Below, in pieces: positions 26,659-35,201 of a stretch of 64,000 nt of DNA. The translations under genes were made by a program, and so were the position numbers. This DNA comes from Chryseobacterium cucumeris (GTDB lineage Bacteria; Bacteroidota; Bacteroidia; Flavobacteriales; Weeksellaceae), in assembly GCF_016775705.1 (NCBI RefSeq), contig NZ_CP068760.1, forward strand, positions 2,728,001-2,792,000, written 5' to 3'. Below the pieces are notes generated by a model, which had not been told where the DNA came from, did not search any database, and was given only the letters and a program-made list of their open reading frames with translations. Positions within the stretch are counted from its first letter, which is position 1; each line of letters begins with the position of its first letter.

Positions 26659-27204
26659 ATGAAAAAGCAAATCGTAATCACAGCCTTAACTTTTGGAGCA
26701 ATGATACTGGGAACTAATAATGTTCAAGCTCAGAATACAACCGCAACTACAACCGTAAACATCACCCTGAACGATGTGATCTCTATCGACGCAGGAAGTA
26801 CAGCCATTGGTAATACGGTAGATTTTAACTATGTTACTGCAGCAGACTATAACTCTGATCAGACAATTACTAAAGCCAACTCTTTAAAAGTTACTTCCAC
26901 AAAGAATTTTAATGTTAAAGTAAAAGCAGGAGGGGCTAATTTTATGAATGGAACGAATTTAATCCCTGTCAATGTTCTGACAATCAAAGCCGCTACAGCT
27001 GCCGGAACCATGGGCGGAACAAAAAATACTGTAGTTTTATCTGCAACGGATCAGAATTTAGTTACCAACGCTCCTCTTGGAAGTGCCTTAACATTGAATC
27101 TGGATTACACTATTCCAGCGGCAAAATCATCATCTTCTGATATTTTAGGTAAGCCGGCCGGAACTTATACTCAAACAGTAACTTATACCGCGACGGCTTT
27201 ATAA
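26659..27204 (+). CDS. Pilin-like protein 2
   Basis: A 181-aa protein with signal peptide MKKQIVITALTFGAMILG...QAQ. The mature domain begins NTTATTTVNITLNDVISI, an alternating hydrophobic strand suited to donor-strand exchange, and ends GKPAGTYTQTVTYTATAL, which resembles the C-terminal strand of SCPU/Csu-type pilins. No cysteines. From QAQNTT onward it is identical to pilins 3 and 4; only the signal peptide differs. Own promoter/operator upstream and a hairpin downstream. Likely major subunit of the pilus with its copies. Confidence 0.75.
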   Translation: MKKQIVITALTFGAMILGTNNVQAQNTTATTTVNITLNDVISIDAGSTAIGNTVDFNYVTAADYNSDQTITKANSLKVTSTKNFNVKVKAGGANFMNGTNLIPVNVLTIKAATAAGTMGGTKNTVVLSATDQNLVTNAPLGSALTLNLDYTIPAAKSSSSDILGKPAGTYTQTVTYTATAL

Positions 27205-27228
27205 TAAAAAAACACATCAATATATATG

Positions 27229-27261
27229 CCCTCAGCACTTTCCAGGTACTGAGGGTTTTCT
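27229..27261 (+). terminator. Terminator after pilin 2
   Basis: CCCTCAG (27229-27235) pairs with CTGAGGG (27249-27255) followed by TTTTC. Confidence 0.65.
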
Positions 27262-27279
27262 ATTTATCATGTGAATAAA

Positions 27280-27351
27280 CTTTGTAGTGATTTTACTACA
27301 CGAACTTCCTTTTTCCACTACAAAGAAAATTTTAGCACCACTATAAATTTG
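27280..27351 (+). promoter_or_regulatory. Promoter and inverted-repeat operator of pilin 3
   Basis: CTTTGTAGTG (27280-27289) and CACTACAAAG (27316-27325) are a perfect 10-bp inverted repeat. TAAATTTG lies at 27344-27351. Same block as upstream of pilins 2 and 4. Confidence 0.6.
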
Positions 27352-27403
27352 CAGTATACAAAAGATAATAATTAAATAAAAATAACAATAAAATATTACT
27401 GCC

Positions 27404-27949
27404 ATGACAAAACTAATTACAATCACAGCCTTAACTTTTGGAGCAATCATATTTGGAACTAATAATGTTCAAGCTCAAAATACAACCGCAACTACAACCG
27501 TAAACATCACCCTGAACGATGTGATCTCTATCGATGCAGGAAGTACAGCCATTGGTAATACGGTAGATTTTAACTATGTTACTGCAGCAGACTATAACTC
27601 TGATCAGACAATTACTAAAGCCAACTCTTTAAAAGTTACTTCCACAAAGAACTTTAACGTTAAAGTAAAAGCAGGAGGCGCTAATTTTATGAATGGAACC
27701 AACTTAATTCCTGTCAATGTTCTGACGATCAAAGCAGCTACAGCAGCCGGAACAATGGGTGGAACAAAAAATACTGTAGTTTTATCTGCAACGGATCAGA
27801 ATTTAGTTACCAACGCTCCTCTTGGAAGTGCCTTAACATTGAACCTGGACTATACTATTCCAGCGGCAAAATCATCATCTTCTGATATTTTAGGTAAGCC
27901 GGCCGGAACTTATACGCAGACAGTAACGTATACTGCAACAGCTTTATAA
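27404..27949 (+). CDS. Pilin-like protein 3
   Basis: A 181-aa protein with signal peptide MTKLITITALTFGAIIFG...QAQ and a mature sequence identical, residue for residue, to pilins 2 and 4. Many third-position bases differ from pilin 2 (for example the GGTGGAACA versus GGCGGAACA region), so the identity is maintained at protein level with few silent changes. Same strand-swap features as pilin 2. Own promoter/operator block. Confidence 0.75.
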   Translation: MTKLITITALTFGAIIFGTNNVQAQNTTATTTVNITLNDVISIDAGSTAIGNTVDFNYVTAADYNSDQTITKANSLKVTSTKNFNVKVKAGGANFMNGTNLIPVNVLTIKAATAAGTMGGTKNTVVLSATDQNLVTNAPLGSALTLNLDYTIPAAKSSSSDILGKPAGTYTQTVTYTATAL

Positions 27950-28161
27950 ATTAATTTTTCATATTAATATTTTGTGATTTGGTGTTTCGAAGGCTTCCTC
28001 AGGGGGCCTTTGATTTTGTATGTATTGAACCGAGATAGCTAAAATTCAAAATCCGGTAATTTATATTACGACAGCTTTATAATAGAAATAGCAGTAATTT
28101 ATATATGCCCTCAACATTTTCTAAGTTTTGAGGGCTTTTTCATTTATCATATGAATAAACC
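27950..28161. other. Spacer with a partial duplicate of the pilin 3' end
   Basis: Between pilin 3 and the pilin 4 operator is about 210 bp without a gene. The string ATTACGACAGCTTTATAATAG at 28064-28085 resembles the last codons of a pilin plus its 3' flank, followed by the terminator, so a pilin copy may have been deleted here. Confidence 0.4.
28107..28140 (+). terminator. Terminator in the pilin 3-4 spacer
   Basis: GCCCTCAA (28107-28114) pairs with TTGAGGGC (28128-28135), followed by a T run. Confidence 0.7.
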
Positions 28162-28231
28162 TTGTAGTGATTTTACTACACGAACTTCCTTTTTCCACTA
28201 CAAAGAAAATTTTAGCACCACTATAAATTTG
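28162..28231 (+). promoter_or_regulatory. Promoter and inverted-repeat operator of pilin 4
   Basis: TTGTAGTG (28162-28169) and CACTACAA (28196-28203) repeat the operator; TAAATTTG lies at 28224-28231. Confidence 0.6.
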
Positions 28232-28283
28232 CAGTATACAAAAGATAACAATTAAATAAAAATAACAATAAAATATTACTGCC

Positions 28284-28829
28284 ATGACAAAACTAATTAC
28301 AATCACAGCCTTAACTTTTGGAGCAATCCTATTTGGAACTAATAATGTTCAAGCTCAAAATACAACCGCAACTACAACCGTAAACATCACCCTGAACGAT
28401 GTGATCTCTATCGATGCAGGAAGTACAGCCATTGGTAATACGGTAGATTTTAACTATGTTACTGCAGCAGACTACAACTCTGATCAGACAATTACTAAAG
28501 CGAACTCTTTAAAAGTTACTTCCACAAAGAACTTTAACGTTAAAGTAAAAGCAGGAGGCGCTAATTTTATGAATGGAACCAACTTAATTCCTGTCAATGT
28601 TCTGACGATCAAAGCCGCTACAGCAGCCGGAACAATGGGTGGAACAAAAAATACTGTAGTTTTATCTGCAACGGATCAGAATTTAGTTACCAACGCTCCT
28701 CTTGGAAGTGCCTTAACATTGAACCTGGACTATACTATTCCAGCGGCAAAATCATCATCTTCTGATATTTTAGGTAAGCCGGCCGGAACTTATACGCAAA
28801 CAGTAACTTATACCGCGACGGCTTTATAA
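28284..28829 (+). CDS. Pilin-like protein 4
   Basis: A 181-aa protein with the same mature sequence as pilins 2 and 3; the signal peptide differs from pilin 3 at a single residue (GAILFG versus GAIIFG). The DNA is almost the same as pilin 3, including the upstream block, so this is the youngest duplication. The gap to pilin 5 is 85 bp with no operator or strong terminator, so pilin 5 and the chaperone, usher and tip genes are probably read from this promoter. Confidence 0.75.
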   Translation: MTKLITITALTFGAILFGTNNVQAQNTTATTTVNITLNDVISIDAGSTAIGNTVDFNYVTAADYNSDQTITKANSLKVTSTKNFNVKVKAGGANFMNGTNLIPVNVLTIKAATAAGTMGGTKNTVVLSATDQNLVTNAPLGSALTLNLDYTIPAAKSSSSDILGKPAGTYTQTVTYTATAL

Positions 28830-28914
28830 TAAAAAAGAAACTTTTATCATCGCTGTAGATTTTTCGTGTTCATAAAGAACAATTAAATTAAAATAACAAT
28901 AAAGTATTACTGCC

Positions 28915-29460
28915 ATGACAAGACTAATCACAATCACAGCCATAACTTTGGGAGCAATCCTATTTGGAACTAACAATGTGCAAGCTCAAAATACAACCGC
29001 AACCACAGCTGTAAACATTACCCTGAATGATGTCATCTCTATCGATGCAGGAAGTACAGCAATTGGTGGTATAGTTTCCTTTAACTATGTTACTGCAGCA
29101 GACTATAACTCTGATCAGACAATTACCAAAGCGAACTCTTTAAAAGTTACTTCCACAAAGAACTTTAATGTAAAGGTAAAAGCAGGGGGACCGAATTTCG
29201 TCAATGGTTCAAACTCAATCCCAGTGGATGTTTTGACAATCAAAGCTGCAGAAGCTTCCGGAAGTATGGGCGGAACAAAAAACGACGTGGTTTTATCCCC
29301 AGGAGAAAGAACTTTAGTATCCAATGCTCCTCTCGGAAGTGCCTTAACACTGAATCTGGACTACACCATCCCGGCAGCAAAATCATCATCTTCAGATATT
29401 TTAGGTAAACCGGCCGGAACTTATATACAAACAGTAACGTATACCGCGACTGCTTTATAA
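28915..29460 (+). CDS. Pilin-like protein 5
   Basis: A 181-aa protein with signal peptide and the common pilin layout, but with substitutions concentrated in the middle (GGIVSFNYV, GPNFVNGSNSIPVDVL, SPGERTLVSN) while both terminal strands are kept (TTAVNITLNDVISI and GTYIQTVTYTATAL). This pattern, conserved assembly strands with a varied body, suits a subunit that must fit the same fibre but expose a different surface. It is directly upstream of the chaperone gene (80 bp). Confidence 0.72.
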   Translation: MTRLITITAITLGAILFGTNNVQAQNTTATTAVNITLNDVISIDAGSTAIGGIVSFNYVTAADYNSDQTITKANSLKVTSTKNFNVKVKAGGPNFVNGSNSIPVDVLTIKAAEASGSMGGTKNDVVLSPGERTLVSNAPLGSALTLNLDYTIPAAKSSSSDILGKPAGTYIQTVTYTATAL

Positions 29461-29540
29461 TAAAAATTTTAGTTTAAAAGGTTCCTTTTGCTATGTTTTC
29501 AGTAGTTTTGGGAATCTTTTATTATTAAACTATTTACGCC

Positions 29541-30341
29541 ATGCACAAATTCATTCCCCTTTTCATTTTCTTTATCCTTACAGGATCTTCTTCACTTCTG
29601 GCACAAAGTATTTCTATGTCGCCTACACGTTTGTTTTTTACCGGCAATCCGGGAGAAAAAGTAACAAAGACAGTCACGCTTCAGAACAGCTCGGATAAGG
29701 ATTATGTCTTTAATCTCAACTCTAAAGACTGGTTCAGAGAAGAAGACGGAAATAAGGTTTATCTTGAAGCAGGCAGTTCAAAAACGTCTAATGCTTCCTG
29801 GGTATCTACCTTAGAAAACACTGTAACAGTTCCTGCGAAAAGTACAAAGGAGATTGCAGTAACCATGCAGATTCCTGCAAACGCATCACAATCTGCCGTT
29901 ACGAACAGTATGTTGTTTTTTACCCAGCTTCCTCAGCAGGCAGATAAGGCACGTGTTCAGAACGGTATTGGTATTATCACCTTATTTGAGGTGGGACTTC
30001 ACATCTTTTATACTCCACCGGGAAACCATGTAAAAAGTCTGGATATTACCAATATTGCAGAAGTGAGCAATGAGAATGCAGCGAACAGAAAAGTCGCAGT
30101 AAGCATTCACAATGATGGAAACACCATTAATGATGCTACCGTTGAGTTTGAACTCACCAACACAGACAGTGGCAAAGAAATAAAATTACCCGCAATTTCA
30201 ATCTCCATGCTTCCGGATACCAATCAGGTCGTTCAGTTTTCTTTACCGGAGAACATTTCAGGGAACTTTCTTGGCGTGGTTATCGTCAAAATGGCAGAAT
30301 CCAATGATTTACGTGTAGGAGAAAAAAACTTTAAATTTTAA
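29541..30341 (+). CDS. PapD-like periplasmic chaperone
   Basis: A 266-aa protein with a signal peptide (FFILTGSSSLLAQ) and two Ig-like domains. The N-terminal domain starts ISMSPTRLFFTGNPGEKVTKT, the pattern of PapD-like chaperones and of DUF916-type proteins; a second domain begins near residue 165 (NRKVAVSIHNDGNTINDATV). Located exactly where the chaperone lies in archaic chaperone-usher operons, after the pilins and 9 bp before the usher-like gene. Likely role: hold pilin subunits in the periplasm by strand complementation. A DUF916-like structural role is the alternative. Confidence 0.7.
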   Translation: MHKFIPLFIFFILTGSSSLLAQSISMSPTRLFFTGNPGEKVTKTVTLQNSSDKDYVFNLNSKDWFREEDGNKVYLEAGSSKTSNASWVSTLENTVTVPAKSTKEIAVTMQIPANASQSAVTNSMLFFTQLPQQADKARVQNGIGIITLFEVGLHIFYTPPGNHVKSLDITNIAEVSNENAANRKVAVSIHNDGNTINDATVEFELTNTDSGKEIKLPAISISMLPDTNQVVQFSLPENISGNFLGVVIVKMAESNDLRVGEKNFKF

Positions 30342-30350
30342 TAGTAAGTC

Positions 30351-33155
30351 TTGAAACCACAGAATGGAATATCAACCTCAGTACTAAGAAGAACAATCTT
30401 ATTTTTTATATTTGTTCTTCTGCACTTTTCGTGGGCCTTTGCGCAGGAAAAAAAGGATATTCAAATCCATTTTGAAAACGACAGTTTAGCTGTTGAAAAA
30501 GGTTCTACCTTTACTAATTTCCTGGTCATTGAGAATAAAAGTTCTGAAGAGATTATTATTCAGAATATTATTCCTCAGGAAAACTATCCGGGGTTGCTTT
30601 TCTATCCCAAAAATGACTTTACCTTAGGCGCTGGTCAGTCTAAAAATCTTCCTGTGAAACTGATTGCCAACGTGGATTTTATGAAACTTAGATCCAATAA
30701 GATCCAATTCCAGGTTTCGTACGCCACTCCAACGGTCACCAGAACTGAAAGCGCCTCGTTCTTCGTTGCTAAGGGCGAGAACAAAAACATCGCAGTTTAT
30801 ACCGCCAGCTACGAAAATTTCATTAACCCTGCTTTACCTCAATCCTCAATTCTGCTGACTGTAGAAAATCAGGGGTATAGTAAACGCACCGTTAAAATTG
30901 ATCTGCAATCCATTCCTGATGGTTTGGAAATTTTGCCAAAACAACAGACTGTATCCCTGGAAGGTTTGGAAAAACAAACGGTTGAGATTAAAATTGCAGT
31001 CAGAAAACAGAATACACTTTATCCGGAATTTAATATTAATGCAATTGTCACAGACCTTCTTGATAATAAAATCGTGGGAAGCAACACGCTCTATTTAGTC
31101 ATTTTATCGCACAACAGACAGATTGCCCGTGGAAATGAAGCGGTGAGCGGAAGTAACTTTGCGGAAATGAGCTATAATGAAAACAGTTCAGGTTTCAATT
31201 ATCTCCAGTTGAGGGGAAACACAGCATTTCGTGTTACTGATAATGTAAAATCGCGCTTCAATATCGGTGCAGATTACTATGTTGAAGACGGCCTGTATAA
31301 TCTCTATGATACCTGGCTGGAACTGGAGAGAAAAAATACGGTATTACGCTTGGGAAATGTTAACAGCAGCGATTACGATTACCCGGTTTTCGGAAGAGGC
31401 GGGAAGGTTTCTACCAGATTTGGTAAAAATAATCAGATTGAAGTTCTTGCGCTGGAAAATAATTATAATCTGTATGGCACTTTTTTCCAACAAACAGAAG
31501 GATCTACCATGGTAGGTACAAAATATGCTTTTGGGAATGCTAAATCTTTTAATGGGAAAGTGTCTTATATATTCGACCATGATCCGCGCTTTAACGTAGA
31601 TACGCAGGTAGCGAATGCGGTAACATCATTGTTAGTCAGCGATAAACACACCATCCGAACGGAGGTGGGAGTCAGCCAGGAAAAAGGTCTTTTGAACAAC
31701 GATGAAAATGCAGGAGCTTTACTGGGAGCCAATTACGAAGGGAAAATAGGGAAGTGGGATATACAATCTGTCAATTCCTTTGCGACCAAAAGTTATGCAG
31801 GGATCAAAAGGGGATCCTTTTTCTCAAATCAGAGGATCGGCCGCCAATTTTCTGCTGCTCAGCGCGCTTTTATACAATATCAGAACTCGCAGATAGAGCC
31901 TGAGTTTCTGAGTTTCCAGAGCGAGCCAATCCAACCTGGGAACACCGCTAATTTGCGTTATTATTTCAACAGTACAGAAGCTTTGGGACTAGGATATCAG
32001 TTTTCTTTAAAGAAATGGAATTTTCTACTGTCTCCAAAGGTTGAAAAGCAAAAAACAGCTAATTTTTACACATCACAGGAACTTTTTTCCTATAGGTTGG
32101 AAGCCAACATCAGTACTACTTTAGGTGCTCACGGATTGAACCTTACGGCGGAATATTCTTATTCAAAAGAGAATGATAAACCAGACTGGTTCAACAGTTT
32201 GAAAACAACCTTGTCTTACAGATATAAGTCATTCTCCCTCAACGGAACGGCCCAATGGAACGCAACAAGTGTCTTTGATTTAAATTCTTATTATAATGTA
32301 AACCGTAATTTCGCCAACTACAATGTATACGCCTCTTATAATTTCCAGATGTTTAACCATAATCTGACCGGATCTTTTTCAGCAGGAACCTTTTATTCGC
32401 AACTGTATCAAAATTTAAACAGCAATATCACAGGTAATCTGGAATATAAGATTTCGCCTTCCTGGTCCACCACAGGCTATTTTAATCTTTCCGGGTATAA
32501 ATCTACCGCTGAATACGCAAGCAGCGGCAGTTATTACCAGTTCAGAGCGGGGATTAAAAAATATTTTACCACCGCTACGGCTCTTGGAAATCATAAAGTG
32601 GCTTTCCAGTTCTTTGAAGATAAAAATTTCAATGGACTTCTGGAATCCGGCGAATCGGTACTTGCTAATGAAATTGTAAAACTGGACAATTATGTAGCGA
32701 TGACGGATAAGAATGGAAAAGTAGTCTTTCAGAATGTGCCCGAAGGTACTTACACACTGAAAGTGAACGAAAATGCAGGTGCCCGGTTGATGATGGATCC
32801 TTCCATTATGGTCCATAACAATATTAACCGCAAAGTGGGCCTGGTAAAAAACATCAGGGTAAGCGGGAAATTAACAGAGATCAGGCAGGCCTATGATGTT
32901 TTGGAAACGGATGTAACAGGAATAGTGGTGTATGCAAAAGGTGAAGATGGTGCAATCTATACTGCTGTGGTTAACCAAAGAAATGAGTTTGAGTTTTTCC
33001 TGAAAGATGGAAAATACAACCTCTATATTGAAAATGACAAATACAGCTATACACAACCTACCCAAACGATTCTGGTAACAAAAGAAGGGTATTCAAAAAC
33101 CGTGGTTTTTGAATATAAGAAGAAAGACACCACCATTAAGGTGAAAAAGTTTTAA
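30351..33155 (+). CDS. Usher-like outer-membrane beta-barrel protein
   Basis: A 934-aa protein starting at TTG 30351; no ATG precedes the signal peptide (LFFIFVLLHFSWAFAQ), so the TTG is forced. Residues ~33-250 are two Ig-like, NEW3-like domains (VEKGSTFTNFLVIENKSSE; VENQGYSKRTVKI). Residues ~255-740 are alternating amphipathic strands typical of a large outer-membrane barrel. Residues ~745-930 hold two SdrD-B/carboxypeptidase-regulatory-like domains (FFEDKNFNGLLESGE, GTYTLKVNENAG). The length matches ushers, but the periplasmic domains differ from FimD/PapC. By position between chaperone and tip gene it is the candidate pilus-assembly pore. Confidence 0.68.
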   Translation: MKPQNGISTSVLRRTILFFIFVLLHFSWAFAQEKKDIQIHFENDSLAVEKGSTFTNFLVIENKSSEEIIIQNIIPQENYPGLLFYPKNDFTLGAGQSKNLPVKLIANVDFMKLRSNKIQFQVSYATPTVTRTESASFFVAKGENKNIAVYTASYENFINPALPQSSILLTVENQGYSKRTVKIDLQSIPDGLEILPKQQTVSLEGLEKQTVEIKIAVRKQNTLYPEFNINAIVTDLLDNKIVGSNTLYLVILSHNRQIARGNEAVSGSNFAEMSYNENSSGFNYLQLRGNTAFRVTDNVKSRFNIGADYYVEDGLYNLYDTWLELERKNTVLRLGNVNSSDYDYPVFGRGGKVSTRFGKNNQIEVLALENNYNLYGTFFQQTEGSTMVGTKYAFGNAKSFNGKVSYIFDHDPRFNVDTQVANAVTSLLVSDKHTIRTEVGVSQEKGLLNNDENAGALLGANYEGKIGKWDIQSVNSFATKSYAGIKRGSFFSNQRIGRQFSAAQRAFIQYQNSQIEPEFLSFQSEPIQPGNTANLRYYFNSTEALGLGYQFSLKKWNFLLSPKVEKQKTANFYTSQELFSYRLEANISTTLGAHGLNLTAEYSYSKENDKPDWFNSLKTTLSYRYKSFSLNGTAQWNATSVFDLNSYYNVNRNFANYNVYASYNFQMFNHNLTGSFSAGTFYSQLYQNLNSNITGNLEYKISPSWSTTGYFNLSGYKSTAEYASSGSYYQFRAGIKKYFTTATALGNHKVAFQFFEDKNFNGLLESGESVLANEIVKLDNYVAMTDKNGKVVFQNVPEGTYTLKVNENAGARLMMDPSIMVHNNINRKVGLVKNIRVSGKLTEIRQAYDVLETDVTGIVVYAKGEDGAIYTAVVNQRNEFEFFLKDGKYNLYIENDKYSYTQPTQTILVTKEGYSKTVVFEYKKKDTTIKVKKF

Positions 33156-33165
33156 ATTTAAAAGT

Positions 33166-34599
33166 ATGAAAAAGATGAGGGCTTTTCTAATAGGAATTTT
33201 TATTGTTTTCTGCGGGTCTGCAGTCTCGAAAGCTCAGGATGTGTACCTGTCGGTTCCTGAAAGTAATATTTTTAACAGGACCGAATTTACCTCTGTACCT
33301 ACAAGGGTAATGACGAACGCCAACAGAACCAACTGGGATTATGCCTTTTTGGGATTACTCCCAACCGCACCTACATTTACCTCTGTTTCAGGACCAACTT
33401 TTACTCACTCTTCTTCTTCACTTACTTTACCTTCTTCCACGCTTTTGTGGCAGTTGGAAAGTATGGGCGGCCAGCTGCCCTATACCGGAATTTCAGGCTA
33501 TTTGCCAGGTTTTCAGTCGTTCAGTACAAGCGCTGTAAAATGGTTTGAACCGCCATCGATCAGTCTCGCGGGAGGATTCAACCGGGGAAACATCAATTTT
33601 ACATTTAAAATTCCTGCCTCACAATTTACGGCCAATGCTTTCCGTGCCGGGAATTACTCCATGGATATCACTCAGAATTATAATGACTTCACACCCCGTA
33701 ATTTTAAAACAATTTTAATTATTCCTTCATCTATACGATGGGTTGCAAACTCTTTAACAAAATACATAGAAATTTCTTCTTTGAATGACTATCGGAATAC
33801 AAGCACTCGGGTGTGGGATTTGGGAAATACGGAAATCGCGAATACGGTTGATTTTAATTTTGGGGCGAAAGCTGCTTCCGCAAACATTCAGTTTACTTCT
33901 TCTAAAGGGGTTCCGGGAACCAGAAATATTGCCAGCATTAAATTGGGGAGTAACGGATCTGCACTTACCACCAAAGCTTTATCTGCCGATTTTCAGAATT
34001 TTTCCGCGGCTAATTTCAGTGTTGCAGCGGGAAACCGAAACAGCTTCACTCCCCAGCTTTATGTGTCTGCGGAAGATTTTAAAAACTTCTTTTTTGAAGC
34101 CGGAACCTACACGTTTGAATTGAACTTCAATGCCAGCAGTACAGATAACTCCATTAACAGCCTGCAAAATACGGCTGTTCAGTTGAAGGTGCTTCCCCTG
34201 TCGGAGATCACCATTCCCAGTTCCGGGCGCAATGTCAACTTCAATTTTAATACTGCTGCCCATTACACGGATGGTCAGTCACAAATGATTTCCAACCAGA
34301 TTATGTTGTCTAATAATGAAAATTTTGAGCTCTATGTAAAATCGGACGAAAATTATTTCAAGAAAGGCGGTTTACAGACCAACATTAATTCCAATATATT
34401 ACAAATTGGTGTGGATGGAAGTTCTGTAAGTGTACCTTTATCCAAAACTCCTCAAAAAATACTCTTTAACGGAGCTCCGGTTCTGGATCGGGGACTAAAT
34501 GTAAGATACACCATTTCGCCTGCGGGTGCCCAAAGTTTGGTAGGGAAGGAAAATACCACTTACTCTGTCAATGTGTATTATAGTTTTACGGCAATTTAA
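33166..34599 (+). CDS. Two-domain tip-adhesin-like pilus protein
   Basis: A 477-aa protein with a signal peptide (FLIGIFIVFCGSAVSKAQ). The C-terminal ~150 residues repeat the pilin layout: VNFNFNTAAHYTDGQ, NNENFELYVKSDENYF, and an ending TTYSVNVYYSFTAI that parallels the pilin end. The N-terminal ~320 residues are a separate Ser/Thr-rich beta region. A pilin domain attached to an extra N-terminal receptor-like domain is the design of tip adhesins such as CsuE. It is the last gene of the pilus operon, 10 bp after the usher-like gene. Confidence 0.7.
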   Translation: MKKMRAFLIGIFIVFCGSAVSKAQDVYLSVPESNIFNRTEFTSVPTRVMTNANRTNWDYAFLGLLPTAPTFTSVSGPTFTHSSSSLTLPSSTLLWQLESMGGQLPYTGISGYLPGFQSFSTSAVKWFEPPSISLAGGFNRGNINFTFKIPASQFTANAFRAGNYSMDITQNYNDFTPRNFKTILIIPSSIRWVANSLTKYIEISSLNDYRNTSTRVWDLGNTEIANTVDFNFGAKAASANIQFTSSKGVPGTRNIASIKLGSNGSALTTKALSADFQNFSAANFSVAAGNRNSFTPQLYVSAEDFKNFFFEAGTYTFELNFNASSTDNSINSLQNTAVQLKVLPLSEITIPSSGRNVNFNFNTAAHYTDGQSQMISNQIMLSNNENFELYVKSDENYFKKGGLQTNINSNILQIGVDGSSVSVPLSKTPQKILFNGAPVLDRGLNVRYTISPAGAQSLVGKENTTYSVNVYYSFTAI

Positions 34600-35201
34600 C
34601 CCTACTTTCTGAAATAGTTTTCTTATAGATCCGTTTAATAGCGATAATTCATTCTGAGCGTATTTTGTCCGGGCATTTTACAGCTGTACTTCCGTGATAG
34701 CAATTGACCGAAACCACAAAACTTTCCAAAAGATTTCCTGAAGTATCTCCATAGATGCGTTTTCTTCTTTGATGAGTTTCCTTCATCAGCCCTATATTTT
34801 TAGTACCTGTGGATGTATTTTGGTAGTCTGGCTATCAATGATTGCCACTTCAGGCTGCCATTTTTATCCTGTATCATTCAGCTTTTTGTGATCAGTAATC
34901 TGTTGATACTGTTCTATATTTCACCTTTTCTCTATTTTCGATACTACCGGTAAACAGTCTGCCAGAGTCAAAATTCTCATGGAATCTGACACAGTCTTTT
35001 TTGTGAGATAAAACAGGACCTGTATTATTTCAGGTAAATCCCATTTGATTTTTTTTTCACTAATATGATATTTTTTATAACTTGCCAGCTCCTGGAAGAA
35101 AGGTCTGAACTATATGTTTTTATTCGTATTTAAACAATATAACTCTTTCTGCCTTCTTTCAAAAAACAATTCAAACAGCTTCTAACCGTGATACTGAATT
35201 T
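34600..35201 (-). pseudogene. IS5-family transposase remnant
   Basis: On the minus strand, fragments of a DDE transposase are readable in shifting frames: VAIIDSQTTK (around 34829-34849), QRRKRIYGDTSGNLLESFVV and VNCYHGSTAVKCPDK. This matches the IIDSQ...KRH...VDT pattern of IS5-type enzymes. Several stops and frameshifts interrupt it, and no terminal repeats are evident. The rest of the gap has no gene. The scar separates the pilus operon from the two-component genes. Confidence 0.6.

Larger units (their letters stand above)
26536..28829 (+). repeat. Tandem repeat of operator-promoter-pilin units
   Basis: Three successive units (promoter blocks at about 26536, 27280 and 28162; genes at 26659, 27404 and 28284) are nearly identical at the DNA level, both in the upstream block and across the coding region. 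The unit length differs (745 and 880 bp between starts) because the 3' spacers differ. This is recent duplication or gene conversion and a likely site of recombination and assembly error. Confidence 0.85.

Noticed and set aside
32415..32816. 133-aa minus-strand frame inside the usher-like gene
   Set aside because: It lies wholly within a well-supported barrel protein and lacks a signal or domain.
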